A stretch of DNA of 7,732 nucleotides from Hyphomicrobium sp. (GTDB lineage Bacteria; Pseudomonadota; Alphaproteobacteria; Rhizobiales; Hyphomicrobiaceae): the NCBI GenBank assembly GCA_025927515.1, contig JAICLG010000142.1, forward strand, positions 1 through 7,732, read 5' to 3'. Position 1 is the first letter of the stretch. Every line of letters starts with the position of its first letter. Shown piece after piece: positions 1-5,993 of this stretch. The position numbers and the translations under genes are program-made. The notes below the pieces were generated by a model that worked only from the letters and a program-made list of their open reading frames with translations, made no database searches and was not told the origin of the DNA.

Positions 1-52
1 ACCGAGGCGTGCTGAAATGATCATCGAAATCTAGAGCGAAAATCCAGCGCGC

Positions 53-85
53 AAAAAGGGCCCGGCAGCGCGACGCTCCGGGCCT
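53..85 (-). terminator. Intrinsic terminator of the glnK-amtB operon
   Basis: Read on the minus strand, a GGCCCGG/CCGGGCC stem (59-65 with 78-84) continues, past one bulged C at 66, into AGCG/CGCT (67-70 with 74-77) around a three-base loop. A run of five T (bases 53-57, A on the plus strand) follows directly. This is the standard stem plus U-tract form. It lies about 90 bases beyond the amtB stop and is oriented to end that transcript. Bases 1-52 to its left show no gene or recognisable signal. Confidence 0.8.
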
Positions 86-90
86 CAGTT

Positions 91-119
91 GAGCACGTCG
101 AGGGAGGAGACGCGTGCTC
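91..119. repeat. Inverted repeat downstream of amtB
   Basis: A perfect 7-base inverted repeat, GAGCACG (91-97) and CGTGCTC (113-119), encloses a purine-rich loop. It is the middle of three hairpins between the amtB stop and the terminator. It has no T-tract, so it is not itself a convincing terminator. A role in protecting the 3' end of the mRNA is possible but inferred. Confidence 0.5.
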
Positions 120-138
120 GGGTGTTCATGATCGAGAT

Positions 139-165
139 ACCGCGGCCCGAACGACGAGCCGCGGT
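139..165. repeat. Inverted repeat just after the amtB stop
   Basis: A perfect 8-base inverted repeat, ACCGCGGC (139-146) and GCCGCGGT (158-165), has an 11-base loop. It starts about 10 bases after the amtB stop codon on the minus strand. The stem is all G/C except one A-T pair and should fold stably in RNA. No U-tract follows. It may stabilise the 3' end or act as an accessory terminator stem ahead of the main one at 53-85. Confidence 0.55.
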
Positions 166-174
166 TTGATCGAA

Positions 175-1680
175 TCAGTAGTGGTAAGCGCTCTCGCCGT
201 GATCGGTGATGTCGAGGCCCTCACGCTCTCTTTCTTCAGACGGGCGAAGACCGATGAGGATGTCGACCAGCTTGAAGAGGATCGCCGAACCGATGCCGCT
301 CCAAAGAAGCGTCGTGCAGACCATCTTCAACTGCGCAAGCATCTGTGCCGCCATATCGTAGGTGCCTGGCACCATCTCGCCGGGCTTTGACACGTAGTCG
401 GCAATGCCGGCGCCGCCCCAATTGGGATTGACCAGCAGGCCGGTGCCGAGAGCGCCGATGATGCCGCCGATGCAGTGGACGCCGAAGACGTCCAAGCTGT
501 CGTCGTAGCCGAGGGCGTTCTTGATCGCCGAGCAGAAGAAGACGCAGATCGGGCTGACGACCACGCCGAGCACAATCGCGCCCATCACGCCAGAGAAGCC
601 GCACGCAGGCGTGATGGCAACGAGGCCCGCAACGACGCCCGATGCAAGTCCGAGGGCCGACGGTTTACCCTTGGCGATCCATTCGACGGCCATCCACGAC
701 AACGCAGCCGCGCACGTCGCGATGAACGTGTTGATGAACACCTGGCCCGCGAACTGGTTGGCTTCGAGACCCGAACCGACGTTGAAGCCGAACCAGCCGA
801 CCCATAGGAGGGCCGCGCCGATCATGCAGTTCACCAGCGAATGCGGCGGCATCGCTTCCTTGCCGTAGCCGACACGCTTGCCGAGGATGAGCGCGCCGAC
901 GAGACCAGCGATACCAGCGTTGATATGGACGACCGTGCCGCCGGCGAAATCGAGCGCACCCCATTTAAAGCCAATGCCTGCGTCGTTCATGACGGCATCG
1001 TAGGCAGCCTGAGCCTGGGCCTTGGCGCCGCCCGTCGCCGCGGCAAGAGCCTTGGCGGCGTTCGCGAACGCATCCGGCCCGCCCCAGTACCAAACCATGT
1101 GCGCGATGGGGAAGTAGATGAACGTCACCCACAGCGCCATGAATACGAGCATCGCGGAGAACTTCAGACGTTCGGCGACGGCGCCGAGGATCAGCGCCGG
1201 CGTGATGCAGGCGAACGTCATCTGGAAGACGATGTAAACGTATTCGGGAATGTAGACGCCGTTCGAGAACGTGCCCGCCAGGCTGTTGGCGTCGACGCCT
1301 CTGAGGAAGGCTTTGGAGAAACCGCCAACGAAGTTGTTCAGGGCGCCGCCGTTGGTGAACGCCATCGAGTAGCCGTAGAGAACCCAGATGATGCCGACGA
1401 GACAGAGCGTTGCGAAAACCTGCATGAACATCGACAGCATGTTCTTGGTGCGCACGAGACCGCCGTAGAAGAGCGCGAGGCCGGGAACCGTCATCAGCAG
1501 CACGAGCACGGAAGCGATGTACATGAACGCCGTGTCGCCTTTGTTCGGAACCGGCGGAGGCGGCGTTGCCGGCGCGGCTACCGTTGCAGCATCCTGGGCG
1601 AGCGCCGGATCGATGAGGACCGCAACGGCGCTGAGGGCCCCCAAGACCCCAACGCACCGCGCAATGGTTCGAAGCTTCAT
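175..1680 (-). CDS. amtB: Ammonium transporter AmtB
   Basis: This Amt/MEP/Rh-family channel conducts ammonium across the inner membrane. The 501-residue product begins with a signal peptide (basic start, hydrophobic stretch, ALA-Q cleavage site near residue 28), then a proline-rich linker (38-46) and about 11 membrane segments. Conserved channel residues are visible: the FQMTFACIT stretch (152-160) with the gate Phe, Asp244 and His252 in DFAGGTVVH, and His402 in VFGVHCIGG. These correspond to Asp160, His168 and His318 of E. coli AmtB. A loop of about 35 residues (about 200-240), absent from E. coli AmtB, is usual in alphaproteobacterial members. The cytoplasmic tail ends GLDITDHGESAYHY, the family's usual GlnK-responsive C-terminus. 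The ATG has a GGGA ribosome-binding site (1690-1693). The gene follows glnK by 50 bases and should be cotranscribed with it. Confidence 0.97.
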   Translation of the reverse strand: MKLRTIARCVGVLGALSAVAVLIDPALAQDAATVAAPATPPPPVPNKGDTAFMYIASVLVLLMTVPGLALFYGGLVRTKNMLSMFMQVFATLCLVGIIWVLYGYSMAFTNGGALNNFVGGFSKAFLRGVDANSLAGTFSNGVYIPEYVYIVFQMTFACITPALILGAVAERLKFSAMLVFMALWVTFIYFPIAHMVWYWGGPDAFANAAKALAAATGGAKAQAQAAYDAVMNDAGIGFKWGALDFAGGTVVHINAGIAGLVGALILGKRVGYGKEAMPPHSLVNCMIGAALLWVGWFGFNVGSGLEANQFAGQVFINTFIATCAAALSWMAVEWIAKGKPSALGLASGVVAGLVAITPACGFSGVMGAIVLGVVVSPICVFFCSAIKNALGYDDSLDVFGVHCIGGIIGALGTGLLVNPNWGGAGIADYVSKPGEMVPGTYDMAAQMLAQLKMVCTTLLWSGIGSAILFKLVDILIGLRPSEEREREGLDITDHGESAYHY

Positions 1681-1730
1681 GGTGTGTGCTCCCTGATTGA
1701 ACGAAACGGAATGTGCAGTGAAGGCGGTCG

Positions 1731-2069
1731 TCAGAGCGCGTCGCCGTCGGATTCGCCGGTGCGAATGCGGACGGTGTGCTCGATGGGTGAGACGAAGATT
1801 TTGCCGTCGCCGATTTGGCCGGTCCTGGCGGCTTGATGGATGGCCGTGAGCGTTTCCTCGACCTGCGCTGCGGGCACGACAACTTCGATTTTGATCTTGG
1901 GCAGGAAACTCACGGCGTACTCGGCGCCGCGATAAATTTCGGTGTGGCCTTTCTGGCGGCCGTAGCCTTTGACCTCAGTCACCGTCATGCCCTGCAGGCC
2001 GAGGTCGGTCAGCGCCGAGCGCACCTCCTCGAGCTTGAATGGCTTGATCACCGCTGTAACGAGCTTCAT
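1731..2069 (-). CDS. glnK: Nitrogen regulatory P-II protein GlnK
   Basis: GlnK is a trimeric P-II signal protein that senses 2-oxoglutarate and ATP/ADP. It is uridylylated by GlnD when nitrogen is low and blocks AmtB when nitrogen is high. Its 112 residues are the family length. The T-loop signature YRGAEY (46-51) ends in Tyr51, the uridylylation site, and the second signature TGQIGDGKIFV (83-93) is intact. GlnK rather than GlnB is favoured by VKGYGRQKGHTEIY, YAVSFLPK and the C-terminus RIRTGESDGDAL, as well as by adjacency to amtB. The ATG is preceded by a strong GAGGAGG ribosome-binding site (2076-2082, 6-base spacer). The 221-base gap upstream contains a sigma-54-type promoter candidate and a leader hairpin, suggesting induction under nitrogen limitation. 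Confidence 0.97.
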   Translation of the reverse strand: MKLVTAVIKPFKLEEVRSALTDLGLQGMTVTEVKGYGRQKGHTEIYRGAEYAVSFLPKIKIEVVVPAAQVEETLTAIHQAARTGQIGDGKIFVSPIEHTVRIRTGESDGDAL

Positions 2070-2088
2070 AGCGCCCCTCCTCTCTGGC

Positions 2089-2131
2089 CGGCTTACCCGG
2101 GTGGTTGACGAGCCTCTTCAGCGGTAAGCCG
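2089..2131 (-). promoter_or_regulatory. Leader hairpin in the glnK 5' untranslated region
   Basis: CGGCTTACC (2089-2097) and GGTAAGCCG (2123-2131) form a perfect 9-base inverted repeat around a 25-base loop, and the 8-base palindrome ACCCGGGT (2095-2102) overlaps its inner edge. If transcription starts about 12 bases beyond the -12 element at 2155-2158, the whole hairpin is in the mRNA, ending 6 bases before the ribosome-binding site at 2076-2082. It could affect mRNA stability or translation, or be a DNA site for a dimeric protein. No U-tract follows, so a terminator is unlikely. The role is inferred. Confidence 0.45.
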
Positions 2132-2153
2132 CGGAGGCGTCAGTGGGAGAGGA

Positions 2154-2170
2154 GTCAAGGCGCGTGCCAA
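2154..2170 (-). promoter_or_regulatory. Candidate sigma-54 (-24/-12) promoter for glnK-amtB
   Basis: The minus strand reads TTGGCACG-CGCC-TTGAC. The -24 half matches the sigma-54 consensus YTGGCACG fully. The -12 half is TTGA in place of TTGC, at the exact consensus spacing. The predicted start is near 2143, giving a leader of about 75 bases. glnK-amtB operons are classic NtrC/sigma-54 targets, so the match is expected in context. I could not find a convincing NtrC site (GCAC-N7-GTGC type) between here and tesB, and the GA in place of GC at -12 is a weakness. Confidence 0.65.
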
Positions 2171-2290
2171 CGGCCAAGCGGCCGCTCAGCCTATTGATCA
2201 GTAAAGAGAAAATTTTCGGGACGACTTGCGCGCCAAGCGCCCTGAGTGGAAATAGAGCGCAAAAGTTGGGCAGCTATTGCATTGTGCTCA

Positions 2291-3187
2291 TTATTTGAGC
2301 GGAAAGGCCGTTTCCCTGCGGCGCATGAGTCCTTCCTGAACGGCCGAAGCGACAAGGCGGCCGCGGCGATCGAAAATCGAGCCTCTGCAGTAACCTCGCG
2401 CTCCATAGGCGCTGGGGCTGTCCTGGACATAAAGAAGCCAGTCGTCGGCCCGGAACGGCCGATGAAACCACATGGCGTGATCGAGGCTGGCAAGCTGGAT
2501 ATCGCGGTCGAAAAGCAGCTTGCCGTGGGCGATCAACGCCGTGTCGAGGAGCGTGAAGTCGGAGGCATAGGCAAGGATCGCCTGGTGCAGATAGGGGCTC
2601 TCGGGGAGCGCGCCATTGGCGCGGATCCAAATCGATTGCGCGGGTGCCTGAGGCTCGCGGCTCGCGTATCGGCCCGCGTTGACGATGCGCACGTCGATGG
2701 GATGTTCGCGGCGCCAATAGGCGCGCATCGTCTCTGGAAGGTTAGCCATGACGCCGCTCATCAATTCTTTGGCGCTCGGCAGCGATTCCGGCGGCGGCAC
2801 GTCCGGCATCGCCGATTGATGATCGTAGCCGTCTTCAGGTTTGTGAAACGAAGCGCTCATCGAGAAAATGGCGCGGCCATGCTGAATGGCGCGGACGCGA
2901 CGCGTCGTAAAGCTGCCGCCGTCGCGTATGCGTTCGACGTCGTAAATGATCTCCCGCTCGGGGTCACCGGCGAGCAGGAAATAGCCGTGCAACGAATGGA
3001 TCGCGCGGCTTGGATCAACCGTTAAGGCGGCGGCGACAAGCGACTGGCTCAGCACGAGACCGCCGTAGACGCGTTGCCACCCCTCATTGGAGCGCGATCC
3101 GCGAAACAGATTGTCTTCAAGGCGCTCCAGCGTCAGCGTCGCGAGCAGCGTTCGGAGGGCTGGGGACGCTTCGGGCGTGTCAGTCAT
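2291..3187 (-). CDS. tesB: Acyl-CoA thioesterase II (TesB family)
   Basis: This double-hotdog thioesterase hydrolyses acyl-CoA to free fatty acid and CoA in the cytoplasm. From the ATG at 3187 the product has 298 residues, close to E. coli TesB. Recognisable family stretches are RVYGGLVLSQSL (39-50), LHGYFLLAGD (66-75), DGGSFTTRRVRAIQHG (89-104), AYASDFTLLDTAL (207-219) and DHAMWFHRPFRADDWLLY (236-253). The catalytic triad maps to Asp210, Ser234 and Gln284. Ser takes the place of Thr228 of E. coli, as in other Asp-Ser-Gln members. The frame stays open to a TTG at 3238, but the 17 extra residues do not look like the family and ATG 3187 is preferred. The ribosome-binding site is weak (GAGAAA). 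The gene lies upstream of glnK on the same strand, and tesB beside glnK-amtB is also seen in E. coli. No clear terminator separates it from glnK. Confidence 0.93.
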   Translation of the reverse strand: MTDTPEASPALRTLLATLTLERLEDNLFRGSRSNEGWQRVYGGLVLSQSLVAAALTVDPSRAIHSLHGYFLLAGDPEREIIYDVERIRDGGSFTTRRVRAIQHGRAIFSMSASFHKPEDGYDHQSAMPDVPPPESLPSAKELMSGVMANLPETMRAYWRREHPIDVRIVNAGRYASREPQAPAQSIWIRANGALPESPYLHQAILAYASDFTLLDTALIAHGKLLFDRDIQLASLDHAMWFHRPFRADDWLLYVQDSPSAYGARGYCRGSIFDRRGRLVASAVQEGLMRRRETAFPLK

Positions 3188-3253
3188 GGCAAAAGATTTC
3201 TCGAATTTTTTAGAGAGAGATGCGACGGGCGGAGACAACGAGTGCCTGGCGGC

Positions 3254-3283
3254 TTAAGCTTGCACCAACAGCCTGAAAGTCAA
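3254..3283 (-). promoter_or_regulatory. Weak promoter candidate for tesB
   Basis: In the 112-base divergent gap between tesB and the monooxygenase gene, the minus strand has TTGACT (3278-3283). It is a good -35 element, followed 17-18 bases later by a poor -10 (AGCTTA or GCTTAA, 3254-3260). The start would lie about 60 bases before the tesB ATG. The -10 match is too weak for confidence. No clear promoter pair was found for the plus-strand gene, although TAATAT at 3291-3296 resembles a -10 placed too close to the GTG. Confidence 0.25.
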
Positions 3284-3299
3284 GTCGAGGTAATATCGC

Positions 3300-4541
3300 G
3301 TGACAGTCACTCCGTCGTCCGTCCGGCAATTCGATGTCATCATCGTCGGCGGCAGCTTTGCCGGTTTAGCCGTGGCGCGTGGTCTCATACAGGCGCTCGG
3401 CCGAGATCTGCGGATCGCGGTTATCGATCGGGTGCGTGGGGCTGACGTGGCCGACGCGCGAGCCTTCGCTGTCTGGGCCGGAGCCAAGGCGGTGCTCGAA
3501 GGACTCGGCGTCTGGGATGCGATCGCGCCTGATGCCCAGGTGATGACGTCGATCGAGATTTCGGATTCGGCTTTGTCCGATGGCATCAGGCCGACGCGTC
3601 TTACGTATGATGCGACCACGCCTGACGGCCGTCCGGCGGCGTTCATGGTGCCGGCGCGTGCGCTGAGTTCGGCACTTTATAATTCGGTCAAAGACGAGCC
3701 TTCAGTTTCCTGGATCGTTCCGGCGGAGGCCGAATCTCTGACGCTTGGCGAACACGTGGCGGAGATCAAGCTGCGCGACGGGGAAACGATCTGTGCACCG
3801 CTCGGCATCGCGGCGGATGGCCGGCATTCGAAGTTGCGCAATGCGGCCGGTATCAAAACCGTCGAGCGCGCCTACGGACAAACTGGAATTGTCGCCACCG
3901 TTGCATTCAGTGAGCCGCACAATGGCGTCGCTATCCAGCATTTTCTTCCCGGCGGGCCGTTCGCGATCCTGCCGCTCAAAGACAATCGCGCGTGCATCAC
4001 GTGGAGCGCAGATAAAGAGGAAGCTCGGGGCGTTATGGCGCTCGACGATTCAGGCTTTCTGGCGGAACTTGATCTGCGTATCGGCGGCCGGTTCGGGACG
4101 ATCTCGCTTGCCGGTCCGCGACAGTCATGGCCGCTCGGCATTGTTTTGCCGCGGCAGCTCATTGCGCATCGCTTCGTCCTCATCGGTGATGCCGCGCACG
4201 GCGTGCATCCTATTGCCGGTCAGGGCGTGAATCTCGCATTGCGCGATGCCGCCGCGCTTGTCGAGATTCTGGCGGACGCGGCTCGGCTTGGTTTGGATCT
4301 CGGTGCGGGTGTCCATCTCGAACGCTATCAGCGGTGGCGGCGCTTCGATTCACTGATGTCGGCATCGGTATACGACGGGCTCAATCGGCTTTTCGGCGCC
4401 GACAACAGCGTGCTTCGCGCTGGGCGGGGCGCGGCGCTCGGCGTTCTCGATCGAATCGGAAGCGCGAAGAACTTGATCGTTGCGGAAGCCGCAGGGGTTA
4501 CGGGTGAACTGCCGAAGCTCGCGCGTGGGTGCCCGGTCTAG
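3300..4541 (+). CDS. UbiH/COQ6-family FAD-dependent monooxygenase, probable ubiquinone ring hydroxylase
   Basis: This is a class A flavoprotein aromatic hydroxylase of 413 residues, the family length. Three FAD signatures are present: the N-terminal dinucleotide fold FDVIIVGGSFAG (11-22), the ADGRHSKLR motif (172-180) that contacts FAD and NAD(P)H, and the C-terminal LIGDAAHGVHPIAGQGVNLALRD (begins 294) that binds the FAD ribityl and pyrophosphate. HPIAGQGVNLALRD is typical of UbiH/UbiF/UbiI/COQ6, which hydroxylate the ubiquinone precursor ring. Alphaproteobacteria use several paralogues, such as UbiL, and the ring position cannot be told from sequence. The third Gly of the usual GxGxxG is Ser19. 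The start is GTG with a GAGG ribosome-binding site 9 bases upstream. The gene is divergent from tesB and its stop overlaps the rimM stop. Confidence 0.88.
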   Translation: MTVTPSSVRQFDVIIVGGSFAGLAVARGLIQALGRDLRIAVIDRVRGADVADARAFAVWAGAKAVLEGLGVWDAIAPDAQVMTSIEISDSALSDGIRPTRLTYDATTPDGRPAAFMVPARALSSALYNSVKDEPSVSWIVPAEAESLTLGEHVAEIKLRDGETICAPLGIAADGRHSKLRNAAGIKTVERAYGQTGIVATVAFSEPHNGVAIQHFLPGGPFAILPLKDNRACITWSADKEEARGVMALDDSGFLAELDLRIGGRFGTISLAGPRQSWPLGIVLPRQLIAHRFVLIGDAAHGVHPIAGQGVNLALRDAAALVEILADAARLGLDLGAGVHLERYQRWRRFDSLMSASVYDGLNRLFGADNSVLRAGRGAALGVLDRIGSAKNLIVAEAAGVTGELPKLARGCPV

Positions 4542-5089
4542 TCGCCTGTTTCTTTGTCTTCATCGACATCTTCATCGCCTGGTTCCGGGCGGTTGATGAC
4601 GACCTGACCGGTGTCGAGGTCAACGCGTGGCACCCATTGATCTTCGAATGGAATGAATTCGGTTGCCGCTCCGGAAATCGGTTTCAATTCGAGAAGATCT
4701 CCGGCGCCGAAGTTCTGAATGGAAACGATCTCGCCCAAGGGCGTGCCGTCTGCCGCCACGGCTTTCATTCCGATCAAATCGGCGTGGTAGAATTCCGCTG
4801 CTTCGGTGTCCGGAAGCTTGGCGCGCTCGACGTAAAGTCTTGTGCCGCGCAGGCCTTCAGCGATGGTGCGATCGCTGATGCCGTCGAGCCGCGCGACGAC
4901 ACCTTTGTCTGTCGTCCGCACGATCTTGATCGCGAATGTCTTGTTGCCGCTCGCGTCGGATAAAGGCCCGTAGCTCGCGATTGCCTCGGGGCTTTCGGTA
5001 TAGGTGCGGATCAGAATATCGCCGCGTATGCCGTGCACGCCGCTGATTTCGCCGAGCAGCACACGTTTCTTTTTATCGTCGGTTCTCAT
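4538..5089 (-). CDS. rimM: 16S rRNA processing protein RimM
   Basis: RimM binds ribosomal protein S19 and assists maturation of the 30S head. The 183-residue product shows the N-terminal RimM beta-barrel, with GEISGVHGIRGDILI (13-27) and the conserved GTRLYVERAKLP (82-93). A PRC-barrel domain follows from about residue 97, with EFYHADLIGMKA (99-110), GDLLEL (130-135) and EFIPFED (144-150). The tail is acidic (171-183). The ATG lies inside the end of the upstream gene (17-base overlap) and has no clear ribosome-binding site, so translation is probably coupled to that gene. The TAG stop is complementary to and overlaps the TAG of the convergent monooxygenase gene. trmD, the usual next gene, is not present downstream. 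Confidence 0.95.
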   Translation of the reverse strand: MRTDDKKKRVLLGEISGVHGIRGDILIRTYTESPEAIASYGPLSDASGNKTFAIKIVRTTDKGVVARLDGISDRTIAEGLRGTRLYVERAKLPDTEAAEFYHADLIGMKAVAADGTPLGEIVSIQNFGAGDLLELKPISGAATEFIPFEDQWVPRVDLDTGQVVINRPEPGDEDVDEDKETGD

Positions 5090-5477
5090 GACGGTTCTGA
5101 TGCCGCGTAACGTTCACCGCAGCAAGGGGCCCGAGATATGTAATGTTGACGCCGATGCTCTTGCGGCCGACCAAAACCGTCGTGCTTTGGCTTCGCGCGC
5201 AGGGATCGATCTCGCAGGAAATCGGGACGATGCTCAACATGTCCTTGGTGGTTCCAGGAGCAACTCTAAGGCGCGGCGGCGTCTCGTAGACCGCGTTTAT
5301 AAAGCCTCTTCTGAGATCGTGCTTGGCGTAAAGGCGAAGCCTGCCGCGATAGAGCCGGCCGCGCGGATCGGCTCCGAAGAGCTTTCCTGCGCGACAAAGG
5401 AGCAGGGCGCGGCCCTGCGGGGCGAACGAGGATCCTTGTCTGGATAGAACGATTTCATAGAGACCGTCTGCGCACAT
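5073..5477 (-). CDS. Uncharacterised 134-residue protein, possibly GrlR-like
   Basis: The function is not known. The N-terminus, with ADGLYEIVL (3-11), then GRALLLCRAGKLFGADPRG (22-40) and LYRGRL (42-47), resembles the DGxYxVxF...G...GxLxGGD...YxG pattern of GrlR-like small beta-barrel (lipocalin-like) proteins. GrlR itself is a negative regulator in enteropathogenic E. coli; most relatives are unstudied. The C-terminal NITYLGPL (111-118) also suits that family. No signal peptide or membrane segment is seen. The last residues are basic and polar (HQNRHENRR). An in-frame stop 9 bases upstream fixes ATG 5477 as the first possible start. The ribosome-binding site is weak, and a promoter candidate sits only about 16 bases upstream. 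The gene overlaps rimM by 17 bases and lies beyond the rpsP terminator, so it should head a unit with rimM. The GrlR assignment is tentative. Confidence 0.7.
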   Translation of the reverse strand: MCADGLYEIVLSRQGSSFAPQGRALLLCRAGKLFGADPRGRLYRGRLRLYAKHDLRRGFINAVYETPPRLRVAPGTTKDMLSIVPISCEIDPCARSQSTTVLVGRKSIGVNITYLGPLAAVNVTRHQNRHENRR

Positions 5478-5492
5478 GATGTCTTACGAATT

Positions 5493-5521
5493 TGTATCAT
5501 TTCAATTCCGAGTGCTTCCAA
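5493..5521 (-). promoter_or_regulatory. Candidate sigma-70-type promoter for the GrlR-like gene and rimM
   Basis: The minus strand reads TTGGAA (5516-5521), a 17-base spacer, then GATACA (5493-5498). The -35 matches TTGACA at 4 of 6 positions and the -10 matches TATAAT at 3 of 6, at ideal spacing. The site lies between the rpsP terminator and the next ATG (5477), where a promoter is needed. The start would be near 5486, giving a leader of only about 9 bases. The element matches are modest. Confidence 0.4.
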
Positions 5522-5555
5522 GCTCCAAATCTCGGGCCAGTGAGACGCGCAACAC

Positions 5556-5588
5556 AAAAAGCCTCCCGGGCCGCGCCCGAGAGGCTTT
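5556..5588 (-). terminator. Intrinsic terminator after rpsP
   Basis: AAAGCCTC (5558-5565) pairs perfectly with GAGGCTTT (5581-5588). After one C/A mismatch the stem continues CGGGC/GCCCG (5567-5571 with 5575-5579) with a CGC loop. Read on the minus strand, the hairpin ends in a T-run (TTTTTGTGTT), so it terminates transcription coming from ffh-rpsP. It starts 28 bases beyond the rpsP stop. It is the strongest terminator in the window and separates rpsP from the rimM unit. Confidence 0.88.
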
Positions 5589-5615
5589 GAAAGAACTGCG
5601 GACGTTCTTAATTCT

Positions 5616-5984
5616 TTACGCTGCTTCGCCCTGGGCGCCCTCTGCAGCTTTGGCCTTTTCAGCTGCGGCTGCGGCGCGTTCCTGCGCTTTCTTCTTCGGC
5701 TTCGCCTTTTCAGGGTTGTTTGCCGGCTTGCGCTTCGCGAGGCCCTTTGCGTCGAGCAGGCGAAGAACACGATCGGTCGGCTGGGCGCCCACGCCGATCC
5801 AATGCTTAACGCGCTCGTCGTTGAGCTTCACGCGGTTCGGATCGTCCTTTTTCAGCATCGGATCGAATGTGCCGATCTGCTCGATGTAACGTCCATCGCG
5901 CGGGCTCGTGCCGTGCGCGACGACGACGTAATAGTAGGGCCGCTTCTTGGCGCCACCGCGCGAGAGGCGAATTTTTACCGACAT
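5616..5984 (-). CDS. rpsP: 30S ribosomal protein S16
   Basis: S16 is a primary 30S-binding protein needed for subunit assembly. From the ATG at 5984 the product has 122 residues. The conserved core runs MSVKIRLSRGGAKKRPYYYVV, then SPRDGRYIEQIGTFDPM (27-43) and a region around GVGAQPTDRVLRLL (64-77). After about residue 85 a Lys/Ala/Glu-rich tail follows (PKKKAQERAAAAAEKAKAAEG), as in other alphaproteobacterial S16 proteins; it is probably helical or disordered. The frame is open upstream to 6122, but those 46 codons run into the ffh end and lack family similarity. The AGGAG site at 5994-5998 marks the true start. The gene follows ffh by 43 bases and ends at an intrinsic terminator. Confidence 0.97.
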   Translation of the reverse strand: MSVKIRLSRGGAKKRPYYYVVVAHGTSPRDGRYIEQIGTFDPMLKKDDPNRVKLNDERVKHWIGVGAQPTDRVLRLLDAKGLAKRKPANNPEKAKPKKKAQERAAAAAEKAKAAEGAQGEAA

Positions 5985-5993
5985 TCTCTTGTT

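Noticed and set aside
841..1836. 331-codon open frame on the plus strand opposite amtB and glnK
   Set aside because: It is antisense to two clear genes, its product is rich in Arg/Glu/Asp/His without any domain, and it is explained by high GC content and codon bias.
965..1882. 305-codon minus-strand frame overlapping amtB and glnK out of phase
   Set aside because: The product is Arg/His-rich and the frame conflicts with two well-supported proteins.
2171..2290. Possible NtrC binding sites upstream of glnK
   Set aside because: GCAC and GC-rich half-sites occur, but no pair matches GCAC-N7-GTGC in the right orientation and spacing.
2246..3025. 259-codon open frame on the plus strand opposite tesB
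   Set aside because: TesB motifs are intact on the other strand, and this frame has no domain.
3188..3238. TTG start at 3238 extending TesB by 17 residues
   Set aside because: The extension does not resemble the family's N-terminus, and the ATG at 3187 gives a normal length.
4531..4590. GCCCGG...CCGGGC inverted repeat across the convergent gene ends as a bidirectional terminator
   Set aside because: The stem is only 6 bases with a 48-base loop and no U-tract at the right place.
5297..5770. 157-codon minus-strand frame spanning the end of rpsP and the small gene
   Set aside because: It crosses the rpsP terminator and has no family likeness. The 134-residue frame has GrlR-like motifs instead.
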